Source: Pseudo-nitzschia pungens (Eukaryota > Bacillariophyta > Bacillariophyceae > Bacillariales > Bacillariaceae). Taken from it: a stretch of 64,000 bases of DNA. Numbering within the stretch: position 1 is the stretch's first letter; every line of letters starts with the position of its first letter. The notes below the pieces were generated by a model, which was not told where the DNA came from, made no database searches, and saw only the letters and a program-made list of their open reading frames with translations. Both the position numbers and the translations under genes were made by a program. Below, in pieces: positions 44,804 to 55,454 of this stretch. The stretch lies in the NCBI GenBank assembly GCA_037355855.1, contig CM074763.1, positions 3,534,001 to 3,598,000 of the forward strand, given 5' to 3'.

Positions 44804-47800
44804 CTCTTCTGATATGAGGTGTGATGGGATGCCTTCCAATCCAAATCCCATCAATGCTTCTCCTGTTTCTCCCTTTTCCCCCTCCGACTCTTCCCCTGTC
44901 CCTCATTTTGTCCAATTAACTCTTCATGGAGAATCTCTTGCTGCTAAGGATTCTGACACTTTTGGTCATTCCTTCCCTCAAGCTCCATCCTCTAACTCCA
45001 CCATCATCACATTCCAAAACATTGGACCACAGCGCAGAGCTGCCTTTATGTCCATGTCCAAGCACAACGCCCGTCAATTTGTCAAGAGCAATGCCAGTGT
45101 GTCTCTTTTTGCTGAACATTGTTTGAATGAATCCAAACTCCTGCCCTGTGATCTTTTCAATCGGCGCATGAAGAATGTCAGTCCCTCAAGTTTTTCCTAT
45201 CTTGCCAACAACAAGCATGAAGCTTCTGACTGTTCATGGCTTCAGCCTGGTGGTACAGGATTTTCCATTGATCAACTGTTCAGTTCCCACAAGATTGCCC
45301 ATGGGGCTGATCCTTCTGGTCTTGGAAGATGGTCCTTTGTCAAGTTTGAGGGCAGGGATGGTTACACTGTCACTATGTTTTCTGCTTACTGCCCTGTTGA
45401 AAATGACAGGGATCTTGGTTCCGTCTGGAATCAACAGTACCGATACTTTCAAGCAGCTGAAAATCTTTTCAGTCCCAACCCCTGCATTCTCTTTCACAGG
45501 GATTTGACTGCTGCCCTTAAGGTCTGTCTGGGTGCAGGTGACCAGGTCATTCTTGGGATTGATCAAAATGCTGATGTTCGGACTGATGGCTTGTCTTTTG
45601 AGCTCCAGGCTCTTGGTTTCAGAGATGCCATTCTTACCCTTCATAGTACGTCTTCTCCTCCTGCCACTCACAACCGCAACACTACCCGTACACCAATTGA
45701 TGCCATTTGGGTCTCTGAGAATGTCGATGTTCTCCGGGCTGGGTTTTGTCCCTTTGGTGGTGCCTATGGTATGGAATCTGACCACAGAATGCTTTGGATT
45801 GAAGTCTGTAATTGCAGCCTCATGGGCAAACACCTGCCACCTCCCGTGAGCTTCTCTCATTCCAAACTCCAGTCCTCCCACCCTCATCTGCGCCAACGGT
45901 ATTTCAAGCGTGTCAGGCATAGCTTTCTCAAGGCTGGAGTGTTTTCTCTCCAAGCTAAGCTGGAGCACCTCCTGGCTCAGTTTCAGTCTGGGGATATTTC
46001 TGTGCGCGCTGATCTCATCACCACATATGAAGTCCTCCATGAAACCTCCACCTCTCTCAGGCTCTCTGTTGAACAAAACCTTTGCCACACTAGAGCTGGT
46101 CTGGTTCCATGGTCCCCGAAGCTGCAAGTCTATCGTGATACAATTGACTTTTGGCGGCGTGTTGTTAAGCTGAGACAGGGTGTGTCCACCAGTCATACTG
46201 TTTTGAAAAGGCTGGCATGCAAGCTTTCTCTCTACAAAGGAGAACACAGTGATCTTTCCAGTGCTATCCTCCACCTGAAACAAGCTTACAGGCAATACCG
46301 GGCAGTGAAAAAATTGGCCCCCTCATGGAGAGACTCCTTCAATCAAGGCCTGGTGGATGCGCTTCTTGCTGAAGGCAAACCTCACAACCAGAATGCTTCC
46401 CAGATACGTGCCAGGATGCGCAGGGAACGTCTTCAACGAGAGCTTGGTCTCGCTGCTCGGTCTATTCGGGGACGTGTCAACAAGTCAGCAGTCTTGCGCG
46501 CTATTGCAGTTGGCCATGATGGTGTTGAACAGGTCTTGGAGTCCCAGTCCACTATGGTTCCAGCTATGGCTGAATCCAATGTCCGGCGTCAACAGCAGTG
46601 TCTTGGCACTCCCTCCATGACTCCCTCCTTCATTCAAGATTTTGGCTACCTCGGCACAGCCCATGCTTCTGCTCAAGTTCTTGATGGCACATATAATCCT
46701 CCTCCTGCCACTGACAAATACCTGTCTGAATTTCTTTCTTGTCTCAAAGTCCCTGCCTCTATTCTGCGTTTGCCCCCCTTTGACTATTCAGTGTGTCCAG
46801 CTGACAATGCTGCTGCCTGGAAACGCCAGAGGGAACGAACAGCAAGTGAACCTTCCTGTTTGAGTTTTGCCCACCACAAGGCTTTTGCCCTGGATCCCCA
46901 GTTGAACAAGTTTGACACTCTACTGAGATCAGTCCCATTGATTGTTGGCTTCTCTCCTTCTGCCTGGCAGGTCATCACGGATGTTGAGATCTTCAAGAAA
47001 CCTGGTGAATATAGAGTGGATAAGATGAGGCTCATCCAGTTGATGTCTCCTGAGTTCCAAATCAACAACAAAATGATTGGCAGACGCATTCTTGCCTACG
47101 CTGAACGTGCCAATGCAGTGGCTGTTGATCAACATGGAAGCAGGAAACACCACAAGGCCATCAACACCTGCTTGAACAAGAAGCTCATCTGTGATGTGTT
47201 GAGGCAGAAGCGCAGATCCGGTGCTGTTGCTATGAATGATGCCAAGGGCTGTTATGATAGAATCTCTCATCCCATTGCAGGTCTCACTCTCCAGAGCTTT
47301 GGTGTTCCTGCACATGTGTGTGAAGTTCTTCTGTCTACTCTGCAACATGCTAAGCACCACATCAAAACTGGTTTTGGTCAGTCAGGTCCTGTGTATGGTG
47401 ATGAACCTGTTCCTCTCAGTGGTTGTGGCCAAGGCAATGGTATTGGTCCAACTCTTTGGGCTTTGGTGTCAACCATTGTCTTCCGAATGATGCAACAGGC
47501 TGGACATGGTGTCCATCTTATCACTTCTTTGTCCTTGCAACTGGTTTCTCTTGTGGGTTTTGCCTTTGTGGATGACACAGATTTGTTTTGTGCTGGCTCT
47601 GATTCCTCCACATCTGGTGAGGAATTGGCTGTTGATTTTCAGGGAGCTCTTGACCGATGGGCTGGTGGGATTATTGCCACTGGTGGTGCGATTGAACCTG
47701 CCAAATCCTTCTGTTATTTGATTGATTTCAAATGGAATGGATCCGGTTGGGACTATCGCTCCATTGCTGACATGCCCGGTGACTTCTCTGTTGCTGATAA

Positions 47801-50636
47801 GAATGGCAATCGCGCTACCCTGGATCGTTTTGAAGTTGACCATGCTGACAAGACCCTTGGGGTTTTTATCTCCATGGATGGCAATGAGGAAGCACAGATT
47901 GCTCACATGAAGTCACAGTCTCAGTCTTTTGGATCTCAGCTCAAGGCTTCCAAGTGTGAGAAGAGGGCATCCCTCTACACATTCAAGTATTCTTTCATGA
48001 AGTCTGTTGAATACCCCATGCCTGTCACGCAACTTGATGAGGCCACTTGGACTAAGATAATTCACCCAGCTCTTGTTCCTGTGCTGAATAAAGCAGGGAT
48101 GTCACGGACATTTCCCAGACATGTATTCTATGGTCCTTCCCTCTATCAAGGCTTTGGTTTCATTCACCCCTACCTCCTCCAAGAGTTCAGTCATATTGCC
48201 ACCCTCTTTCAGGAATCTGTCAGGTCCTCCCAAACTGGTAGGATTCTCAGGCTAACTGCTGAGTCTCTACGGCTCGAACTTGGCATTCCTCTCCATCTTG
48301 GTGTCACACCATATCATCCTTTTGCTTCCTATGTCACTCCCTGCTGGTACAAACATGTGTGGAAGTTTTTCTCTGTTCACCCTGTGAGCTTGTTTGAAGA
48401 CTTCCCAGATCTTCCCCTGCTACGTTCCAATGACTGCTATCTCATGCAAGCCTTTGTCAACGCTGGCTTCAGAGGTGCTGACTTGTCCCTCTTGAATCAC
48501 ATGCGCATGTCACTCAAGGCTATCTCCCTTGCTGACATTTGTACTCCAGATGGGAGGAGACTCTCTCCCATGGCTTTCCAGCTGATATCCTCCAATCACT
48601 TGAGGGATCATCTTGACTGGCCGAGATGTCCTCCATCTTGGCCTCCAGCAGCAAAGCGCTTATGGACTAAGGCTCTTCAGACCTGTTTTCTTCCCCCTTG
48701 TCCACCCCCTGCAGCCAGGGCACTAGCTCCTTCTTTTCATCTTGGGCCTTGGCTCTCTCCCCAGACAGCTTCTCTTTGGCCTTGGTTTTTGTCTCCATCC
48801 ACCAACAGAATATTCTTCAAAACTTCTACTGGCTGGACTGTGAGCACCTCCCAGGGCAGGGGCAGATACAGGGTCACTGCTGAAATCCTTTCTGACAAAC
48901 CAGCCTGCGCTGATGTGCTTGTCTGCCCTGTTATTTGTGGCCAAGTTGTCCGCGTTGTCGGGTCTTCAGCCTTTGTTTCTGAACCTCCTGACAAGGATCC
49001 TCTGGAGTACAATCCATTTGATTCTCTTCCAGACTCCCCGGCAGATGCCTTTGACGCACTCTGTGCGTCTCCAAGGGTACTTCTCCACAAACATTCCCTA
49101 CCACAGGCTGGCTGTCAGCACATTGTTGATGCTATCCAGAGTGGTACTGCCAGTGCTGTCTGCGATGGTTCATTTGATCCGGAACTTCTCAGAGGAACTT
49201 CTGCTTTCATCCTGTCACCCAATACCTCCACCAAGTCTGCTTCATTGTTCCTCACTGGCTGTAATTTTGTCAGTGGATCCCCTGAGGATCAGTCATCCTA
49301 TAGGAGTGAACTGGCAGGTATCATTGGGGTTCTCACCTGTTGCACTGCTCTGGTGAGTATCTTTGATATTGCTTCTGGCTCTATCACCATTGCTCTGGAT
49401 GGTGACACAGCTCTCAAACAGGCTCAAGGATCTTGGCCATTGGTTATTTCCCAGAAGTCTTTTGATTATGTTTATGTCATCAGAAACATGATTTCTGCCC
49501 TGCCAATCTCTGTGCACTTTCAGTGGGTTCAGGGCCATCAATCTGGAATCTTTCTTGATTGGTGGGCACTTCGCAATCATCAGGCTGACAGCATGGCCAA
49601 GGCATTTCTCTCTGTCCATAGAGCTTCTGCCCATCACTATCCCAGACTTGTGTTTGAGCCCTGGGCATTTTCTCTCAATGGATGCAAGTGTTCAAGGTTT
49701 GATCAGAATGCTCTGCATGTTGCCATTTCTGGTCCTCCTCTTCTTAAATATTGGCAGACCCACCATGATATCCCCATTCCACAACCTGTTTTGAGTTCCA
49801 TCCATTGGTGTGCCCATCTGTCTGCCTTCAAGCGACTCCCTCCTGGCATGCAAAGGTGGTTTGTCAAGTTTGCTTCTGGATGCATTGGTGTTGGCAACCA
49901 ACTACTTCACTACCAGTATCAGGATCACTCCAGGTGCCCATTGTGTGATGCAGACAACGAGAAGGTTTCTCATGTGCTCTCCTGCAAGGATCCTGGGGCT
50001 GTCAGGCACAGTGTGTCTGCCTTCAAGGGACCCCTGCAGAAAAGGCTTGAAGTTGAACAAACTGATCCATCATTGGTGGCTGCCATTGTGGATCTTCTCA
50101 CCAGAGTTCGGAAGGGCCAGAGGATTTATCCATCATCCTACTCACTTGCAATTGCTTCTGCTGTCAGGGCACAGAGGACTATTGGTTGGCACAACTGGCT
50201 CCTTGGTAGGTGGTCTCCTCGCTGGTATCAAATTCAGGCTGACTACTACTCCCACATTGGAAGCAAGCGCTCTCCCAAACGTTGGGCTACAGCTATCATC
50301 CATCAGTTCTTTCTTACCTCCTGGGATCTTTGGACTTATAGGAATGAACGACTCCATGGTCCTGGGGGTACCCTTGATGCTGAACAACACCAATCTCTTG
50401 ATGCTTCCATCACCTCAGAATTGGCGATTGGTGCAGCTGGTGCACTTCCCCAGTCACACTCCCTGTTACAAACCCCTTTCCAAGTCCTACAAGGTTACAC
50501 CCTGACTGCCAAGCGGCAGTGGCTTGCAACCATCCACCTTGCAAGGAAGCAGTATGCAGCGCCTGTCCCACCAGTGCAGCCATACCAACAAGAGGCTGCT
50601 CTTCTCAGAGCCTGGCTTACTGGACCTCAGGGTTGA
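44796..50636 (+). CDS. LINE ORF2: AP-like endonuclease, reverse transcriptase, RNase H
   Basis: 1946 aa from ATG 44796, which overlaps the ORF1 stop as ATGGTTAG; an earlier in-frame ATG at 44724 would give 24 more residues. Domains in order: AP-like endonuclease with FQNIGPQ (about 75), FAEHCLNE, LGIDQNAD (about 252) and SDHRM (about 328); reverse transcriptase with MNDAKGCYDR (about 813), SGCGQGNGIGPTLW and catalytic FVDDTDLF (about 921) in place of the usual YADD; RNase H with CDGSFD (about 1455), YRSELAG (about 1502), LDGDTAL (about 1534) and NHQADSMAK (about 1594); then a zinc motif CPLCDADNEKVSHVLSC (CX2CX8HX4C, about 1714). It nicks the target and reverse transcribes element RNA there. 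It is intact and long for a LINE ORF2. Confidence 0.93.
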   Translation: MVSSSDMRCDGMPSNPNPINASPVSPFSPSDSSPVPHFVQLTLHGESLAAKDSDTFGHSFPQAPSSNSTIITFQNIGPQRRAAFMSMSKHNARQFVKSNASVSLFAEHCLNESKLLPCDLFNRRMKNVSPSSFSYLANNKHEASDCSWLQPGGTGFSIDQLFSSHKIAHGADPSGLGRWSFVKFEGRDGYTVTMFSAYCPVENDRDLGSVWNQQYRYFQAAENLFSPNPCILFHRDLTAALKVCLGAGDQVILGIDQNADVRTDGLSFELQALGFRDAILTLHSTSSPPATHNRNTTRTPIDAIWVSENVDVLRAGFCPFGGAYGMESDHRMLWIEVCNCSLMGKHLPPPVSFSHSKLQSSHPHLRQRYFKRVRHSFLKAGVFSLQAKLEHLLAQFQSGDISVRADLITTYEVLHETSTSLRLSVEQNLCHTRAGLVPWSPKLQVYRDTIDFWRRVVKLRQGVSTSHTVLKRLACKLSLYKGEHSDLSSAILHLKQAYRQYRAVKKLAPSWRDSFNQGLVDALLAEGKPHNQNASQIRARMRRERLQRELGLAARSIRGRVNKSAVLRAIAVGHDGVEQVLESQSTMVPAMAESNVRRQQQCLGTPSMTPSFIQDFGYLGTAHASAQVLDGTYNPPPATDKYLSEFLSCLKVPASILRLPPFDYSVCPADNAAAWKRQRERTASEPSCLSFAHHKAFALDPQLNKFDTLLRSVPLIVGFSPSAWQVITDVEIFKKPGEYRVDKMRLIQLMSPEFQINNKMIGRRILAYAERANAVAVDQHGSRKHHKAINTCLNKKLICDVLRQKRRSGAVAMNDAKGCYDRISHPIAGLTLQSFGVPAHVCEVLLSTLQHAKHHIKTGFGQSGPVYGDEPVPLSGCGQGNGIGPTLWALVSTIVFRMMQQAGHGVHLITSLSLQLVSLVGFAFVDDTDLFCAGSDSSTSGEELAVDFQGALDRWAGGIIATGGAIEPAKSFCYLIDFKWNGSGWDYRSIADMPGDFSVADKNGNRATLDRFEVDHADKTLGVFISMDGNEEAQIAHMKSQSQSFGSQLKASKCEKRASLYTFKYSFMKSVEYPMPVTQLDEATWTKIIHPALVPVLNKAGMSRTFPRHVFYGPSLYQGFGFIHPYLLQEFSHIATLFQESVRSSQTGRILRLTAESLRLELGIPLHLGVTPYHPFASYVTPCWYKHVWKFFSVHPVSLFEDFPDLPLLRSNDCYLMQAFVNAGFRGADLSLLNHMRMSLKAISLADICTPDGRRLSPMAFQLISSNHLRDHLDWPRCPPSWPPAAKRLWTKALQTCFLPPCPPPAARALAPSFHLGPWLSPQTASLWPWFLSPSTNRIFFKTSTGWTVSTSQGRGRYRVTAEILSDKPACADVLVCPVICGQVVRVVGSSAFVSEPPDKDPLEYNPFDSLPDSPADAFDALCASPRVLLHKHSLPQAGCQHIVDAIQSGTASAVCDGSFDPELLRGTSAFILSPNTSTKSASLFLTGCNFVSGSPEDQSSYRSELAGIIGVLTCCTALVSIFDIASGSITIALDGDTALKQAQGSWPLVISQKSFDYVYVIRNMISALPISVHFQWVQGHQSGIFLDWWALRNHQADSMAKAFLSVHRASAHHYPRLVFEPWAFSLNGCKCSRFDQNALHVAISGPPLLKYWQTHHDIPIPQPVLSSIHWCAHLSAFKRLPPGMQRWFVKFASGCIGVGNQLLHYQYQDHSRCPLCDADNEKVSHVLSCKDPGAVRHSVSAFKGPLQKRLEVEQTDPSLVAAIVDLLTRVRKGQRIYPSSYSLAIASAVRAQRTIGWHNWLLGRWSPRWYQIQADYYSHIGSKRSPKRWATAIIHQFFLTSWDLWTYRNERLHGPGGTLDAEQHQSLDASITSELAIGAAGALPQSHSLLQTPFQVLQGYTLTAKRQWLATIHLARKQYAAPVPPVQPYQQEAALLRAWLTGPQG

Positions 50637-50937
50637 TTACACTTTGTACCTTGGTTTTGTCTTCTGTTCCTGCTTCTTATCCTGTCCCATCCCTTTTGAT
50701 ACTGGATCTTATCCCAATATCTTCATTCCCATTTCACTTTATCTCAATTCCCTCTTTTGTGGGACTTGTTTGTCTTTTTCCCTGCTTGATGTTCAAGGTT
50801 TGTTTGAAAATTTGTCGTTCTGCCACTTGGGGTCCTGACTCTATGATGGAGGCGACGTTAAAGTCTGGTTACAGACTGAGTAATTTAGTTTCACCTTTGG
50901 TGATTAAAGTTATTTAAATACGTATATTATTATTATT

Positions 50938-50958
50938 GTACCTCGTCCGCCCGGTACA
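50938..50958 (+). repeat. LINE target-site duplication, right copy
   Basis: 21 bp identical to 40015-40035, directly after the tat-repeat tail. Confidence 0.92.
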
Positions 50959-51823
50959 GAAGATTTTTGAATCTACGTGTTAAATTTTTAACTATTCCCC
51001 GTGTAAAATTGAAGCTCGAATGGTTACTTAAGGTACACGGTAAGATGCACGATAACATGCACGATAACATGCACGATAGCATGCACGATAGCATGCACGA
51101 TAACATGCACGATAACATGCACATTAACATGCACGGTACTAACAAAAAATACCTCAAGTAACAATTTCCCACCGTCAATACGATAATTAAAATGTTTTCT
51201 ATGTATTAATTTGAATCTCCGTCTTAAATATTCTAATTAGTATTGAAAGTTTACCCGGTCAATAGTTAAGTACCGGGTCGACCGGATTAATCGTTAAAAA
51301 TTTAACACGTAGATTCAAAAATCTTACCGTTTGAACCCGTTTGAAACCGGTTGCTGTACCCGTTTGAACCTGTTTGAACCTGTTTGAACCCGTTTGAACC
51401 CGTTTGAACCCGTTTGAACCCGTTTGAACCCGTTTGTACCCATTTTGCATGTTACCGTGCATGTTATCGTGCATGTTACCGTGCATGTTACCGTGCATGT
51501 TATCGTGCATGTTATCGTGCATGTTATTGTGCATGTTACCGTGCATATTTACCGTGCGTGTTTTTCTCCCGGTGGACGCAATCATTATAGCCCTACTGTT
51601 CATAAATACTGTTGAGGATCATTAAAATATTACATTACTGTATATTTGGATAGAGCGGGAAGTATCATCTGTTTTCATTACCAGATCTGCGTACCGAATT
51701 TATCCCCATTTTGGTTTATTACCCTATTAGCGTACCAACCAAAGAATTCCAACCCGAAGTACCCCATCTGCGTTCCCTTCGACTTCATTTGTCGTATCTG
51801 CGTTCCGAGCGCCGGTTTTACTT

Positions 51824-52702
51824 TGATCACGCATATGAATGAATCCCACTTGAATGCACAAATTCGGCTTTCGATTAGGATTAACTTACTCATACCGGTA
51901 ACCTTACGGTGTTTGTACCTACAAGTAATCTTACCGTACGGTAACCTTACCCGTACCGGTATTACCTCAGCTTGGAGATTGTGACGTGATGATATTATTC
52001 CCCCCGAGCTTTGCGCGCGAAGAACTCGTTTTGAGATGAGTTAGAAGGCGGGAGTGCAGTGAGTAAGATCTTTTAAGGTTAATTACCTGTACTCGTAAGG
52101 AGCTATTTCTAGTACACGTTTGACTTTCGTATTTTAAAAAAATATTTGGAACTACCGTATCACAGTTACGAGGACGGTAAACCTTAATTAACTTACTGCC
52201 AGGCAGGAACATTCGTACCGGTAATTCCTACACATTTAAAGTGGTCTTGACACCCGTTTTGCCGCATTTTGCAAGGGCATGAAGTATCATAGATAGTGAA
52301 GTTAAGTAAGTTGCGCGCCAAAAATATTGTTTGAATTTGAGCTCTGTAAGATTCAAGTAGGATTTCACTGTACGTTTTGTACTGGATTTACCGGGCCGAC
52401 AAAATGCCGATATGTGTGTTTCGCTTCGCGTGCACCCAGTGAATTACTACTACGTAGTACTTCGTACTTTGTATTGCTTAAAGTTTTTGACAGCGTTGCG
52501 CGCTGAAATGTTCAGTTAGACTTTGAGGAACCCAAACGTGTAAGATAATTACGGTTCTGTCTACAATTTAGACACGTGATTTGGAGATTATTCTACTTCA
52601 CCCAAAGCGTCATTGCTTTGCATTTTTTCTTCCAAGTGGACAGTCGCCGATAGAAAAAGACCAAGCAGTGGCAAAGGAGAAAAACCCGTTAATAATACAA
52701 AG
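51824..52702. other. Intergenic region upstream of the GH99-like gene
   Basis: No gene. Short runs of cggtaa and ttaccg recur (51890-51965, 52150-52230). It presumably holds the next gene's promoter. Confidence 0.5.
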
Positions 52703-54745
52703 ATGAATGTGCCAAAGACCCTGACAATTGAAAGAACCTCCGTGGATGATACGTTCGACAACGATATATTTGATGGGATTGAAGATATCTATGGTGACTT
52801 AGAAGCAGATCCTCCTCCGCCACCAGTATCTTCCAAGAACGGTGCGTTCGCAGCACGAGAACTAACACCAACCTCATCATTCGAATTAGTTCTGAATACA
52901 TCGAACGACGAAATTTTGGAACACAAGGGACTTTCTTATTTCTGTGGAATGCATCAACATAAGGAATCCACCAAGACAAGCAAATTTTGGAACATTTTCA
53001 GTATTCAAAGGTACTTCGAAGTAGAAGAGGAGCTCGAGTGCGAGGCAGCTCCAAGAGTTAGGGTCATGGATAACGGAGGCAAAGAAAACGATGATGAATT
53101 CGAAGTGAAGGAGACTTGGGCTCAAGACGGCGATGATACAAGCACTGTCTACTGTCGAGACACTATCATTCAACACTCAATTGGCAGGGATGTGCAAAAG
53201 ATCAGTAACCAAAAGATCAAAAAATATTACACTCTTTCTTTTTGGGAAGTCATGAAGCAAAGGAAAATATTTGGCATTTCCTATCGATTACTCCTCATTA
53301 TTTTTCTTAATGTATTCGGCTTTCTACTTCTGATCATCCTGATTGCACGATTCAGAGGCCAGAGCAATGGGGATTCCGTTTCTGTCGAAATCAGTGGCAA
53401 TGGAGAGATGACTAGCACCAGTGAAATCGGTACCAACCCCACCCAAGAACCTGTAGACAGCGTGAACTCTGAATTACTTGCGCTGTGCGACGAAGAGGGC
53501 ATAACGTTGGAGGACAGAATCATTTTGACTCCGAACCAAGTTATGGCAAATGGGGAGTACTTTTGTTCGCCTTCGAAAACCTACATGGTTGGTATGATGA
53601 ATGATTTGGCCATTGTGGATATTCAGGCCAACGAAGTTGTTTGGTCGGCTGGCGTGAATCAGGGTGCCAGAGCAATGATGCTTGCAGATGGAAATGTTGT
53701 TATTGAGAGCTATGATGGAGAAGTTCTTTGGGACACCGGACCCGTTCCGAACAGTGACGCCCTATTCGATATACATATGGTGTTTGGAGAAACCAGCGAG
53801 GGTGTGATTGCCGTGCAGCAGGTACCCACCAGAGGTGAGGCTCGAGCACCTTCCAACTTCTGGATGGAAGGTGCTTCGGCGACTGAATACTGCGATGATT
53901 GTCCAAGAGATAATCTTCAATTTCCGGTTAGGGGGACCTTTTATTACCCAATCTATGATGGAACTGAAAAGGCATGGCGTGACGAGAGGGGCAATCTTCC
54001 TCAACACGTGCCCTTACTAGGGTGGTATTCTTCTAGTGACCCTGAAGTTGCAAGAGCTCATGTAGAGGGAATGGAGTACGCTAATATCGATCTGGCAATC
54101 GCATCTTGGGAAGGACCAGGGACCAATTTTGATCGATCTAGAATGTCCATGTTATTAGCAGAGACTACGAAACAAAATGCTGCCTTGAAATGGACCGTTT
54201 ATCACGAAGCTGAACGACGCAGTCGTCCAAGCCCTGAAGAGATCCAATCAGATCTTCAATATTTGAAAAAATGGTTTGCAGGACGTGACTCTTGGGCCCA
54301 CATTGACGGGAAACCTATAATTTATGTCAATAATGATGATGGCTGCGATGTTGCTGAACGGTGGATGACAGCGGTTTCTGCGGACTGGTATGTTGTTTTG
54401 AGGCTCTTTGATGGATTCCAAGATTGTAAGTTCCAGCCTGATTCGTGGCACGAAAAACGTGTGAACGGAGTCAGCGACGGGATTGACATCGCGACGGGAT
54501 TATACTACAATCTTGCTCCAGGTGAATGGAAGTCGGGAAGGCGAAGACCAAATTTCGAACGACTACATCAGAGACAATGGTGCAACCGTGTTCGAGGCAT
54601 GGTTAACAGCAACGAACAATGGCAATTGATTATAAGCTTCAACGAAGCTAGCCAAGGAACATCCATCGAACCCTCAATGGATTGGCGTAGTGGTTCTCCA
54701 TATGGTGCATATCTAGACTGCCTTCACGATCCCCAAATGTTTTGA
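52703..54745 (+). CDS. Type II membrane protein with lectin-like and GH99-like domains
   Basis: 680 aa from the first ATG (52703); the frame is open upstream but without ATG. The N-terminal cytosolic part (1-193) is acidic and low in complexity. One membrane segment follows (about 194-216, LLLIIFLNVFGFLLLIILIA). Residues about 281-360 resemble a bulb-type mannose-binding lectin repeat (GEYFCSPSKTYMVGM, VVWSAGV, MLADGNVVI, VLWDTGP). The C-terminal half (about 410-680) resembles the glycoside hydrolase 99 and related TIM-barrel families: GTFYYPIYDG, LGWYSSSDPEVARAHV, IASWEGPG, IDGKPIIYV, SFNEASQGTSIEPS. GH99 enzymes are endo-mannosidases of the Golgi; a Golgi or cell-surface glycan role is inferred from fold and topology. 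No introns are needed. Confidence 0.82.
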   Translation: MNVPKTLTIERTSVDDTFDNDIFDGIEDIYGDLEADPPPPPVSSKNGAFAARELTPTSSFELVLNTSNDEILEHKGLSYFCGMHQHKESTKTSKFWNIFSIQRYFEVEEELECEAAPRVRVMDNGGKENDDEFEVKETWAQDGDDTSTVYCRDTIIQHSIGRDVQKISNQKIKKYYTLSFWEVMKQRKIFGISYRLLLIIFLNVFGFLLLIILIARFRGQSNGDSVSVEISGNGEMTSTSEIGTNPTQEPVDSVNSELLALCDEEGITLEDRIILTPNQVMANGEYFCSPSKTYMVGMMNDLAIVDIQANEVVWSAGVNQGARAMMLADGNVVIESYDGEVLWDTGPVPNSDALFDIHMVFGETSEGVIAVQQVPTRGEARAPSNFWMEGASATEYCDDCPRDNLQFPVRGTFYYPIYDGTEKAWRDERGNLPQHVPLLGWYSSSDPEVARAHVEGMEYANIDLAIASWEGPGTNFDRSRMSMLLAETTKQNAALKWTVYHEAERRSRPSPEEIQSDLQYLKKWFAGRDSWAHIDGKPIIYVNNDDGCDVAERWMTAVSADWYVVLRLFDGFQDCKFQPDSWHEKRVNGVSDGIDIATGLYYNLAPGEWKSGRRRPNFERLHQRQWCNRVRGMVNSNEQWQLIISFNEASQGTSIEPSMDWRSGSPYGAYLDCLHDPQMF

Positions 54746-55250
54746 AATGTGTTGAGCATCGTATCTCTGTGTGAATCATCATCCTATCCAGTCATAGGAG
54801 TATGATTTTGTGCTCAGTTAGAGCTATGAATTTAAATGAATAGTATTTTGTAAAATAATGATACATTAACGGCACACTCGTACTAGAGTATGTGTACCTC
54901 GGAAACAAAATATCCCATACCATGATCATAAGTAGTAGGCAGTAACAGCTGAGAGCAGCGCAAAATGTGAGATTTGCAATCTGGAGAGAACTGCATTCCA
55001 GTGTGTGCACTTCCGTAAAGGAACACTCTTTCCAGGTCAATTTAACTTACAGTAAGACTCAATGGGGCAGAGTGTTAGTCCTTTGTTAATAACTCATTTC
55101 TTACAAGACTACTGTACTAGTAATAATTACTGCAATTGTTACTAACGCTCGGATGAGGAGTGCAAGAAGAAGAATCACTTGAATTGAAGACAACAACTTA
55201 GTAGCTTGCAAGAACCTGATCAGAATATGATTTGATGTCTTGTTTCTTTC
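54746..55250. other. 3' flank of the GH99-like gene
   Basis: About 500 bp with no supported gene; presumably the 3' UTR and spacer. Confidence 0.5.
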
Positions 55251-55255
55251 AGTGA

Positions 55256-55380
55256 CTTGATTCAAGTTGACAGAGGAGCAAGTTCAGGCTGAAATCAAAG
55301 ATTTATCATTGCTATCCGCTCTCAATTTCAATGGAGACAAACATGCTCATGTTGCCGTCGCTGTCACTTCTCGTACGTTA
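55256..55380 (+). pseudogene. Possible exon relic, unrecognised
   Basis: After a pyrimidine-rich acceptor-like tgtttctttcag (ending 55250), the frame LTEEQVQAEIKDLSLL...KHAHVAVAVTSR reads like ordinary protein for about 35 codons, then loses coherence where repeat R begins. It lacks a start and a partner exon. It could be a remnant of a host gene or chance. Confidence 0.3.
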
Positions 55381-55454
55381 GTGTACTACTGTACTTGGCT
55401 TGTGTGGAAGACGATAATCTCTCATTATTTTTTTTTGAGGCACACCCTATCGTT

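Larger units (their letters stand above)
40036..50937 (+). mobile_element. Full-length LINE (non-LTR retrotransposon), 10.9 kb
   Basis: Bounded by an exact 21-bp target duplication (40015-40035 and 50938-50958), as made by target-primed reverse transcription. It has a 1.8-kb 5' region with tandem repeats, ORF1 (41846-44803), overlapping ORF2 (44796-50636), a 300-bp 3' UTR and a short tail of tat repeats (about 50924-50937) rather than poly(A). Both ORFs are open with no premature stop, so it may be recently active. It is inserted near the centre of element H. Confidence 0.92.
39172..51813. mobile_element. Element H: Mutator-like foldback element, split by a LINE
   Basis: Exact 10-bp target duplication ggttttactt (39162-39171 and 51814-51823). 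The outer about 145 bp of each end (39172-39316 and 51670-51813) are inverted copies with few mismatches, and similarity continues inward past the agaaaaacacgcacggt motif. Inner sections contain tandem runs of cggtacaaaccggtcaactc (39800-39980), ttgaacccg (51320-51440) and tgcatgttaYcg (51443-51550) with its inverse at 51045-51140. Without the LINE it is about 1.7 kb. Long inverted ends plus a 9-11-bp duplication are typical of the Mutator superfamily. No transposase is present, so it is non-autonomous. Confidence 0.85.
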
